DNA from: Asparagopsis taxiformis
Taxonomy: Eukaryota > Rhodophyta > Florideophyceae > Bonnemaisoniales > Bonnemaisoniaceae
DNA: 36,687 nucleotides
Assembly (NCBI GenBank): GCA_030407315.1
Contig: JALQPE010000649.1
Coordinates: 1 to 36,687 of the forward strand
Direction: 5' to 3'
Below, one piece after another: positions 19,769 through 27,808 of this stretch; position 1 is the stretch's first letter; each line of letters begins with the position of its first letter. Made by a program: the position numbers and the translations under genes. The notes beneath the pieces are model-generated. The model saw only the letters and a program-made list of their open reading frames with translations, was not told the DNA's origin and did not search any database.

Positions 19769-21127
19769 ATGCCGCCTAGAAACATTGCTCCAGGTAGACC
19801 GCCATCCTCCGTAACCTTAGATGCCGCATCCGCAGACCACAAACCATCTGATCCTCCGCAACGCGTGTCCGCCACCGACGTCATTTTTGTGAACGGCCAG
19901 GCCTTTAATGGTCGTGGATACGAGGTTTGTGGAGTTGCCAATCAGCGTGGAAGACTTTGTGGACGCATTGGTGCCTGCCCCTTCCATCAATCCGGTGACA
20001 AGAAAACAAAGAAGCGTGCACGCTCGCCTCCCAAGCCATCTCCTTCCAAACAGCCCAATGCGACAGATGCCGCAGATTCCGCAGATCGTAATCCGCCCAA
20101 TTCGCGCCGTCCCGCAATCCGACAAATGGATATGCCGCCCCAGAAATCGCGCTTCAAACGCTCGTGGACAACTGAGGAACATCGCATATTTCTGCACGCT
20201 ATGCGTTTACACGGTAAGGGCAAATGGAAGGAGATTGCTGGTGAGGTGAAGACTCGTACCGCCAATCAATGTCAATCGCATGCTCAAAAATATTTTCTTC
20301 GGCAAGCAAAGAGTGATGCCGAGCGTAAAAAGAAATCCATTCATGACGTTACCGAGAAGGATGTGGTCGACTCTTATCCACATGCGCAACGTCCAGCATG
20401 GAATGCCGTGCAGCAGCCGCCAACAGATATGTCATCTCCGCAAACGACTACCACTGCCACAAATCAACTCGAGCCATCCACACGAATTACACCTTCAAGA
20501 TCTTCACCCGCAGAGGTGCCACTTGCCCCAAGAAGAACAATCGACCTTCCACCATCGTCTACTACTCCTTCGTCAACCAGCCTTCCAATGCCCATAAACA
20601 TCTCTCTGGGATCCGAAGCGGACAATATGGCCTCATTGCCACCGGCAAATCCAGCGCACACCACTAATGCGCCCATTTCAGCAGCAATGACTGTCACAAG
20701 TGCTCTACCGACTACACCTGGTGCCATGCCTGCGAGCTCTGTCTCTGTCGTGCAAAACGGAACCAGCATGACATTACCAGTGGTATTACCAATGTCTGCC
20801 ATCGGTAATTTGCAATATTCGTCCATTATGCACAATTCCTTCATTAGTTCTTCAATGGGTGCCACGGGAGCTGTTGCTGCACCACCCACACAGCCAAAGA
20901 TGCGCGTAACAGTGCATATCAATGGTAAGCTGAAAGGAGGTATGGCATTAATACTTCCTAATACGTTATCGCAGTTTTTCCAAATGGCACAAACAAAGTT
21001 CAACTATGATGGTAACTTTACAAGGGTCTTTACGAGAAGTGGTGGTGAAATCACTTCTCTCGATGAAATGTGCCCCGATGACATGCTGTGGCTCTCCCCA
21101 GGCGAAGACTTCACCACTCCGAGGTAG
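19769..21127 (+). CDS. SHAQKYF-type single-MYB protein with Cys/His motif and C-terminal ubiquitin-like fold
   Basis: 452 residues from the ATG at 19769. Residues about 35-72 hold a small Cys/His motif (YEVCGVANQRGRLCGRIGAC followed by PFH) that could bind zinc. A single MYB repeat follows at about residues 128-178 (RSWTTEEHRIFLHAMRLHGK, WKEIAGEV, ANQCQSHAQKYFLRQA). It has the SHAQKYF signature of the plant/algal CCA1-like/R-R MYB class, which binds GATA- or AATATCT-like DNA. A long Ser/Thr/Pro-rich linker follows. The last 75 residues (from MRVTVHINGKLKGG to LWLSPGEDF) form a predicted beta-grasp module resembling KHA or doublecortin domains: TRVFTRSGGEITSLDEM followed by a short strand. That C-terminal module is unexpected for a MYB factor and might mediate oligomerisation. 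The frame is intact. Confidence 0.85.
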   Translation: MPPRNIAPGRPPSSVTLDAASADHKPSDPPQRVSATDVIFVNGQAFNGRGYEVCGVANQRGRLCGRIGACPFHQSGDKKTKKRARSPPKPSPSKQPNATDAADSADRNPPNSRRPAIRQMDMPPQKSRFKRSWTTEEHRIFLHAMRLHGKGKWKEIAGEVKTRTANQCQSHAQKYFLRQAKSDAERKKKSIHDVTEKDVVDSYPHAQRPAWNAVQQPPTDMSSPQTTTTATNQLEPSTRITPSRSSPAEVPLAPRRTIDLPPSSTTPSSTSLPMPINISLGSEADNMASLPPANPAHTTNAPISAAMTVTSALPTTPGAMPASSVSVVQNGTSMTLPVVLPMSAIGNLQYSSIMHNSFISSSMGATGAVAAPPTQPKMRVTVHINGKLKGGMALILPNTLSQFFQMAQTKFNYDGNFTRVFTRSGGEITSLDEMCPDDMLWLSPGEDFTTPR

Positions 21128-21265
21128 CTAATTGTAGACATGCACAGCGAACATGTTCATCGTCCACAAACTGGGATACACAGCTTGTACCATATCTTCA
21201 CTGTAACACTCGAATAAACAAACGCTTACTGGTACTGCAACATATTAGTTTGATCGCAATGGTCT

Positions 21266-22297
21266 TTACTTTTCAAACCGCCTTTTGACAATGTGCACCC
21301 TGCTCTTCTTCTTCGATCGCGTTCGATAGCCTTTAGTCGGCTTGCCCCATTTGGATACTGACGGCCGACCACCAGAAGTCTTACCTTCTCCACCGCCGTG
21401 CGGATGATCAATAGGGTTCATGGCAACACCTCTCACAGTCGGTCTAATTCCCTTCCAGCGCATTCGTCCCGCCTTTCCAAAGCTCTGGTTCTTATGCTCT
21501 GGGTTGGACACTTCACCAACTGTGACCATACAGTTCAATCTAATGAGGCGCTGCTCCTTGCTCTGTAACCTCAACAAAGCCAACCCTTTGCTCTCATCAC
21601 GTTCCAGCACTCGAGCACCTGTACCGGCTGCACGACAAATTTGGCCACCATAACCTGGTCGAATTTCAATATTGTGAACTATAGTACCAATGGGCACATA
21701 CTTCAAAGTCATTGCATTTCCCACCTTGACATCCACTCGACTGGTCCTGCTCGCAATAATTTCCTGCCCGATCTGCAAGCCTGCTGGACAAATGATGTAA
21801 GCATAACGATCGGGACGCACCTTGTCCTTAACTGCACGACACTTCTTTCTATGTCGGATCAACGCAATCAGTGCCGATCGATTGGGGTCATATTCGATTC
21901 TCTCAACAATGCCAGGGATAGAGTCCCACGCGGTGCGCCTAAAATCAATAATTCTATACAAACGCTTGTTTCCACCACCTTTGTGACGCACAGTGATTCG
22001 GCCGGTAATGGATGAACGCCCTGCCCGCCGCATAAGCCCTACTGACAATCGAGGATGTGGCCGGCCCTTGTACAGCTTTGATTTGTCCGTAAGTGCTGTG
22101 TGTCTATTGGATGGAGTTGTGGGTTTGCGTTGAATGACTTTAGGCCTCGTGAGGTCCACAGCAGAATGTGCAACAGAACGCGAGAACTGCATATCCTTTG
22201 CCCGCTGAAAAGTTGACAGACTAACTTCGCTGCCTGTATGTAATCTGCTCGTTACTCTCGAAAACATTGTCGAGACCCCTGCAAAAACAGTGTTCAT
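21266..22297 (-). CDS. Mitochondrial large-subunit ribosomal protein uL2
   Basis: 343 residues of bacterial-type L2, a core component of the peptidyl-transferase region. The first 75 or so residues (MNTVFAGVSTMFSRVTSRLH...) are rich in Arg/Ser/Thr and poor in acidic residues, as in a mitochondrial presequence. The conserved body starts at GRSSITGRITVRHKGGGNKR, continues with the RNA-binding OB part and the SH3-like domain, and contains GVAMNPIDHPHGGGEG with the functionally key His. It ends in WGKPTKGYRTRSKKK. A plastid origin is less likely because red algal plastids usually keep their own rpl2. It is intronless and converges with the MYB gene (138 bp gap). Confidence 0.9.
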   Translation of the reverse strand: MNTVFAGVSTMFSRVTSRLHTGSEVSLSTFQRAKDMQFSRSVAHSAVDLTRPKVIQRKPTTPSNRHTALTDKSKLYKGRPHPRLSVGLMRRAGRSSITGRITVRHKGGGNKRLYRIIDFRRTAWDSIPGIVERIEYDPNRSALIALIRHRKKCRAVKDKVRPDRYAYIICPAGLQIGQEIIASRTSRVDVKVGNAMTLKYVPIGTIVHNIEIRPGYGGQICRAAGTGARVLERDESKGLALLRLQSKEQRLIRLNCMVTVGEVSNPEHKNQSFGKAGRMRWKGIRPTVRGVAMNPIDHPHGGGEGKTSGGRPSVSKWGKPTKGYRTRSKKKSRVHIVKRRFEK

Positions 22298-23182
22298 TTC
22301 GAAGAGGGTGGTGATACAAGCTCTGGGCTGCTCTGATAACCAATATCACTGCATTCCAAAGTTCATCTGCTTGTACAATAGCAGGCCGGTAGCGCGATAA
22401 GCTCGGGATAGATGGCAGAACCAAGATCGTGAGGGAGCAGATTCCCTCGACTTGAGCGGATCCCGCCGTATCGCCTGAAGGCTATGCAACGTGTACTGTG
22501 GACCTTTGTATTAAATCATGGGTATTTTCGAAAATTGTTGCAAAAGACTAGCAATTTACCCGATCTAGAGGCCGTTCCGATTCGACATTTCACTAGTGTC
22601 TATCGGACAAGTGGCCTCATGAGGCCACTTTTTACCATCGAAGTTTAAATTGAAAAAAATAAACAAATAGTTCTAATTTTGCCATTAGAAGACTCGCCGG
22701 CGAGATTGAGATTGATGATATGGCAGGGCAGAGTGAGTGCTGAAATTTAAACCCCCGTCAGCAAACCCCATCAACTCGATCGCGATCCCGAAATCACAAA
22801 AAATGGTGAAACCAGTTGGTTATGTCGTGACTATCGGTGCAATCGCACTGCGCACAGACGTCCAATCGTACAATCGATTGGATGGAACGCTGTGCGGTCG
22901 GTTGTAGAGCTAGTAGCGATCAGGGAGTCCACCCTTTGGTAGTAAAGAAAAACGTCAATTTACTTTCACTACTCTCGCTCATGCCTTCTCTCTCTCTCTC
23001 AGGCACGCCTGCAGCACAATATATGTGTGCCGCGGATACTGTGGTGCTACTCTATGGGGCGCCACGTGTACCCAATCCATAGCCGCCGGCGCTATATTAA
23101 AATTAATCTAAACGGACGTGTGCTACATCGACACTCCCTCCGATTGGGTAGTTAGCGGCACACACACACAGGCGCAGGACAC
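22298..23182. other. Non-coding transition into mobile DNA
   Basis: About 880 bp. It contains the uL2 5' flank, a perfect 22-bp palindrome followed by five T (22609-22635), a TC dinucleotide run near 22987-23001 and short ORFs without motifs. This marks the change from compact housekeeping genes to repeat-rich sequence. Confidence 0.5.
22609..22630. repeat. Perfect 22-bp palindrome with T-run
   Basis: AAGTGGCCTC followed by ATGAGGCCACTT reads identically on both strands, then TTTTT. As RNA it would be a strong hairpin followed by a U-run. Confidence 0.6.
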
Positions 23183-23344
23183 ATGACTGCCAAGTATACC
23201 AGAATTGACAAGTCAGCACCCTTCGTTGTCACCGCCGCCGGCGGTAACCAGAACGGTCTAAAAACGGGCCATCTGAATTGGCAAGGAGCGCATTGCAGTG
23301 CGCCCTACAAGACAAAGCTGCTCCAGGTATTCCAGAGTGCATAA
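23183..23344 (+). CDS. Small ORF (53 aa), unknown
   Basis: ATG to TAA, starting MTAKYTRIDKSAPF and containing GHLNWQGAHC. No family is recognised. It lies just upstream of the broken papain-like ORF on the same strand and may be the 5' part of the same element. It could equally be chance. Confidence 0.2.
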   Translation: MTAKYTRIDKSAPFVVTAAGGNQNGLKTGHLNWQGAHCSAPYKTKLLQVFQSA

Positions 23345-23499
23345 AAGGTCGTGGCCTTGCAATTGAAGCAGATGCAAAAGAAAGCGCCTCTCACACCAGC
23401 TCTCTTCGCGTCCCTCCCTTTTTCACAAGTGGCAACCCTCTCGTCGTTGCCTCCATACCTCAAATTGGTTCCAAAAAGACGCAGATCCTATTCTAAACC

Positions 23500-24436
23500 T
23501 TGCCGGCTTACTCCCGCACGATACCGCAGCATAACTTAGATGGATCGGAATCGTCTGACGATGAACTCTTTTGTGTGGAGGCTATTGTATACGGCGACGA
23601 CAGTAAGGATGCGAATGGTCACACAATATCGTCTCGACGTTTCTATGGTTCGGGGAAGGCTAATGGTAGGCATGAGAGTTTCATGCGATTGATCTGCCGA
23701 GCCTTGATATTGCCCCACATGGAAATGGTAGCGTAACGCTGCGCAATCGCAGAGTGTGCCGCTCGCACGAGCGTACACCCTGCTTCGTATTCAATACAAC
23801 TGCACGTGATATGACGGTGGAATTGAGGAAGGAGGCTCTAAGGAACGAGTTGCGCTTGTTCTGTATGAGCAACCCTGGGATAGCAGTGATAATTAAAACT
23901 ACTGGTGCGAGGGGGGGGCCCATCCAAAGTTGCGTGAGCATATGTTGCATCAATACGGGTCCATTCTGATGCATGGTGAGGAATTCGGGTGTGCAAGGGC
24001 TGCCATAGTAAACGTTATGCAGCGTATATTCGATACCAAAAGAGCCGGAGATGCCTTGGGAAAGGTCCGGGAGTTGGATATTCAGTTCGAAAGCCTCAAG
24101 CCACTCGGCCTTGTAGCACCGAAATTTGGCACGAAGGCTATCAAGCCTAAAGGTATCCGCATAGGGTCCGGGAAGAATAAGAAGAATGGATTCAGACATG
24201 TGAGCGGTCTGAAGAGCGGGGTGTGGATAGTCCGCATCTGTCAACCCAAGGTAGTGAATCATACTGTAGCAGTGGATGCCAGGGAGGGCTTGATATTGGA
24301 CAGCGCTGAGAAGTTCCCGATTAAGCTTAGTGAGGAGAATCTTCGGATGTGTGCCGGCGAGGAGGCTGAAGATCCCCATATAGCTGAAGTGAGGGAGATG
24401 GTGGTCTCGAAAGTTGGGAATAGTAAAGTGAAGTAG
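23500..24436 (+). pseudogene. Broken element ORF with papain-like Cys/His signature
   Basis: Three overlapping frames form one degenerate coding region. Part 1 (23500-23736) has an acidic SESSDDELFCVEAIVYGDD segment. Part 2 (about 23740-23915) contains RSHERTPCFVFNTTARDM. Part 3 (23918-24436) has GEEFGCARAAIVNVM and then VVNHTVAVDAREGLILDSAE. A Cys at the start of a helix, a later His-x-Val-x-Val-Asp strand and a following Asp-Ser are what a papain-fold (C39/OTU-like) protease or transglutaminase core looks like, but the assignment is inference. The frame moves at about 23745 and in a nine-base G run near 23909-23917; each change fits one missing base. A polyadenylation-like AATAAA follows at about 24460. 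Such ORFs occur in poorly described algal and fungal mobile elements; the protein's role there is not known to me. Confidence 0.45.
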
Positions 24437-24509
24437 GAGAAAAAGAAAGGTAGGATTCAATAAAGGGAACTACTGGATAGTCTATCTACTCGATGTGCTC
24501 GATCAGGAG

Positions 24510-25147
24510 CTAGTCCCGTATTATCCATTGCTCGGGGCGGACACAGAGCTTGCCAGTGGAAAGAACACTACCAAGAAGTCCTTGAGACATGCGTTTTGTC
24601 AGCCCATCAGCTACGTTAGCGCTGCTTCGGACAAACCCGATATCCGAAATGACCTTGTCCTTGAAACCTTCTCGAGCGGCAGCAATATCCAGCATCATGC
24701 GCTTCGCTGACGTACGAGAGCCCTTTGATATGACATCGAAAAGGCTCTTGCTGTCCGTAAGAAGTTGTACTCGGACGTTCTTTCCAAGGAGAAAAGTCAG
24801 TTCGGCGGATAATGTGACTGCAGTGTCAAATAGGTCACTAAAAGCAATGACCTCTCCTGCCATCGCAGAACGAGTGATCCTTCGAGCTTTATAAGAGCGG
24901 AAGGTTATCGGTATGGCCCCATCAGATTCATCGCATAAGAAACAAATGTGTCCGAGTTGTGTGGATAGGTCCGAGTTGTTGGCAAAAGAAGCATCGGAAT
25001 ACCCAACGAGACGCAAGGAGTTGAGGTCAAGTTTAGGGAAGATAATTGAGTATCGGTTTCCCGTTGCGTACTTTACCACTCGGTTAAGGTCTCTTATAGA
25101 TCCACACTCGTCTGTGTTTTCGGAAGTGGACGCGGACGTCCAGTCTC
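24510..25147 (-). mobile_element. Truncated Ty1/copia retrotransposon, RNase H region
   Basis: An open frame of about 210 residues encodes the C-terminal RNase H part of a copia-type polyprotein: VGYSDASFANNSDLSTQLGH, RSYKARRITRSAMAGEVIAF with the catalytic Asp/Glu pattern, LLTDSKSLFD, and VADGLTKRM near the end. RNase H removes genomic RNA during reverse transcription. The reading extends upstream to about 25147 (SIRDLNRVVKYATGN) and then runs into the inverted repeat. Reverse transcriptase, integrase and gag are absent, so this is a 5'-truncated remnant. No flanking LTR was recognised downstream. Confidence 0.8.
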
Positions 25148-25237
25148 TCTAGTACGGGTCCTAGTCGGCCCCGAGATTTACTAGAACAAATGAACGTCCG
25201 CGTCCAAAAAAAAATTAAAATTTTTTGGATGCGGACG
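25128..25237. repeat. Alternating inverted copies of GGACGCGGACGT
   Basis: GGACGCGGACGTCC at 25128-25141 is matched in reverse by ACGTCCGCGTCC at 25194-25205. The latter pairs again across an A/T-rich loop with GGATGCGGACG at 25227-25237. The first pair encloses about 50 bp, like a tiny MITE; the second forms a strong hairpin with A10 and T6 arms. Confidence 0.7.
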
Positions 25238-25238
25238 T

Positions 25239-25500
25239 CCACTTTCTCTAGTACGTATGGCGGAATACTAGGACCCGACATCCACTTTCTCTAGTACATA
25301 TGGCGGAATACTAGGGCCCGACATCCACTTTCTCTAGTACATATGGCGGAATACTAGGACCCGACATCCACTTTCTCTAGTACGTTTGGCGGAATACTAG
25401 GACCCGACATCCACTTTCTCTAGTACGTTTGGCGGAATACTAGGACCCGACATCCACTTTCTCTAGTACGTTTGGCGGAATACTAGGACCCGACATCCAG
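25239..25500. repeat. Six-copy 43-bp tandem repeat with internal inverted repeat
   Basis: CCACTTTCTCTAGTAC recurs at 25239, 25282, 25325, 25368, 25411 and 25454, and the array ends with a partial copy at 25497. Each unit contains CTAGTA...TACTAG, able to form a small hairpin. Early units differ from later ones (GTACGTATGG, GTACATATGG, then GTACGTTTGG), so the array has grown at its right side. Units are contiguous with no spacers. Confidence 0.9.
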
Positions 25501-25623
25501 TATACAATATATCAGCGAAAACCGGGAGGGAAGAAATTACAGCGGATGGTAAATTCAGGGCCCATATCGGACCGTATTTTATTCTCTCATTTAGGAAACT
25601 GCTCGTATACAATACGTCTCTCT

Positions 25624-25767
25624 AGAATAGGGAATACATATCTGGTCAGAATAGGAAATAAATACCCGGTTAGAATAGGAAATACGTATCTAGCCAGAAT
25701 ACGGAATATGTATCCAGCCAGAATACGAAATACGTATCCAGCCAGAATACAAAATACCTGTCAGCAT
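25624..25767. repeat. Six-copy 24-bp minisatellite
   Basis: AGAATA-type starts occur every 24 bp at 25624, 25648, 25672, 25696, 25720 and 25744. Because 24 is a multiple of three, the array stays open and would encode an eight-residue repeat (RIGNTYLA-like) on the plus strand. I do not claim it is translated. Confidence 0.85.
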
Positions 25768-26140
25768 ATCGTCGATCACCCATCTCCCTCACTATCGCGT
25801 TCTCCCTACCATCCGAACGCCATGCACCACCATTCGCACATACTTCAAGAACCCTCACGACCTTGATTACAAAAAATCCGCTCCTTCCCAATTCCATCCC
25901 CGCTTTCCTCGACACCACCCCAGCCATTAAATCATCAAGACATCAAACACGACCATGGTCAGCAAAATCTTACACCACTTGAAACCCACTCTCACTTCTA
26001 TCGTATGCCCCAAAATATACACATACCAGAAACACCTCACAGCTTCATTCCCCATCTTCCTAGATCCCTTCTTCACTCTCCTTCAGTCCTGCCGTTCCTG
26101 CTTCACCACTCCTGCATCACATACAAAACATCAACCCCAA

Positions 26141-27104
26141 CAGTCAGATTCAAAAGCAACGCTTACCACGACAGATATCCTAGAAACTTCCTTACTTACC
26201 TCTCATCCATCCTACACAAAATACAAACCATGATCCAAAAACCTTGCAATGAATAATCAAAGTCAGCAGTCCATATCTTCGCAAAACAAGTCTTGGTGCT
26301 CAGTGAAACTTACCTTCTGTCATCAACATTCCTGCACCATCTACACAACATCGGAATCAACCACAACAGTCAGACCCAAAACCAACCTTCCCTCGCTGCT
26401 TACTTTCAAAACTCGCACACTTACCTTCGCTCCACACAATAAACACCATGACTCAATAGGCTTCCAATGAAAAATATCGCATCAACGGATATAGTCAGAC
26501 TCAAAACCAACCTTCCCTCGCTGCTTACTTTCAAAACTCGCACACCTACCTTACCCGTTCCATCCTGCACACAATAAAAACCATAAATCACGTAATCGTG
26601 TAGCCAAGAAAAGTAGTCAGCATTCCGCATCTTCGCACAACCGGTCTGGGCGCCCAATGTGACTTACCTTCCGTCATCACTATTCCTCCATCACCTACGC
26701 AACATCGGAATCAATCGCAACAGTCAGATTGAAAACCAACGTTTCCCTCGCTACATACCCTGAGAACTCGCAAATGTACCTCTCATCCATCCTACACACA
26801 ATACAAACCATGATCCAAAAACCTTGCAATGAATAATAATCATAGTCAGCAGTCCATATCTTTGCAAAGCACATCTTGGCACTCAATGAAACTTACCTTC
26901 CGTCATCAACATTCCTGCATCATCTACACAACATTGGAATCAACCACAACAGTCAGACTCAAAACCAACCTTCCCTCGCACCATACTTTCAAAACTTCAC
27001 GTACCTCTCTTCCATCCTCCGCTTAATACACACCATGAGTCAACATGCTTCCAAGGAAAAATATCGCATAAACGGAAATAGTCAGACTCAAACTCCACGC
27101 TTCC
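26141..27104. repeat. Satellite-like higher-order repeat (about 580-bp period)
   Basis: A core beginning (A)GTCAGA followed by an AAAACCAACC-like stretch starts at 26141, 26367, 26492, 26721, 26950 and 27080. Spacings alternate between about 226-229 and 125-130 bp. A longer block starting ATACAAACCATGATCC recurs at 26221 and 26801, giving a 580-bp higher-order period. The minus strand of several units carries AAGGTAAG, a perfect 5' splice-site-like octamer (26309, 26420, 26663 and 26892 in plus coordinates). Related looser sequence extends left to about 25955. Confidence 0.75.
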
Positions 27105-27230
27105 CTTTGACCGCGTTTGCTTTGTTTAGTGTAGAGGATGGAATGAAGTTACGTGCGCGAATCTTGATCAAGATTCGCGCACGTACCTTCGTTCCATCCT
27201 CTACACTAAACAAAGCAAACGCGGTCAAAG
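27105..27230. repeat. 126-bp palindrome with no spacer
   Basis: Two 63-bp arms meet at a central TGATCA and are identical except for two positions near TGAAGTTACG / CGAAGGTACG. The inner sequence TACCTTCGTTCCATCCT resembles the boundary of the neighbouring satellite unit. The palindrome therefore looks like an inverted duplication of the array edge. It sits between the satellite and the transposase gene. Confidence 0.9.
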
Positions 27231-27808
27231 AATCTCAGTCGGTGATGAGGGCGGAGTGGAGCCTGCGGCGTCGACCGTACAGCCTCAGCGTCCGCTTAAG
27301 TCTTGCTGTGCATACTCGAAATCATCGCCGGCAGTGAGATTGAGTATGGCCCAAGCCATGGTCTCTGAATCCCGAACAATGAGATCCGGATCGAGAACAA
27401 CGAATATAAACATATAATCATATATATGAGAATCCATTTGCTTTCCTTACATGATCCGTGGCATATCCGCTGTAAAGCACATTCAGATTCCACGAAGTTC
27501 GGAAATAAAAAAGTTTATTATTACAAATGAATTAATTGAAAATTCATGTCCCAGGCAGTCGTTCGTCCTTCCATGCACACGTTGCCAGCACGCAATGTGA
27601 TGTAACAGTTGGAAATGATTGAACTCTTGGTTAAATTCCACCGTTGGATGTCAGCTGGAGTGAGCACAAAACTACTACCCACAAAACTACGAACGAACAC
27701 GTTACATTCCAAGTCTCGAAAGCACCACAAAAATAAAATTGGTCGCATCTGGACGGCACAGTCTCCCCTGTTCAGCTCGCAATCCTCCCTTTTGCGTCAA
27801 AACTCGAC
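27231..27808. other. 5' flank of the transposase gene
   Basis: About 580 bp, AT-rich near 27390-27430 and 27505-27540. No terminal inverted repeat matching sequence right of 33.2 kb was found by eye. A minus-strand 75-residue ORF lies here but has no recognisable motif. Confidence 0.4.

Noticed and set aside
23681..24460. 259-residue minus-strand ORF
   Set aside because: Antisense to the papain-like element ORF, whose plus-strand motifs are much more convincing.
25239..25500. CRISPR array
   Set aside because: The 43-bp units are contiguous with no unique spacers and the genome is eukaryotic.
27521..27748. 75-residue minus-strand ORF upstream of the transposase
   Set aside because: Reads plausibly as protein but has no recognisable motif or partner exon; not supportable.
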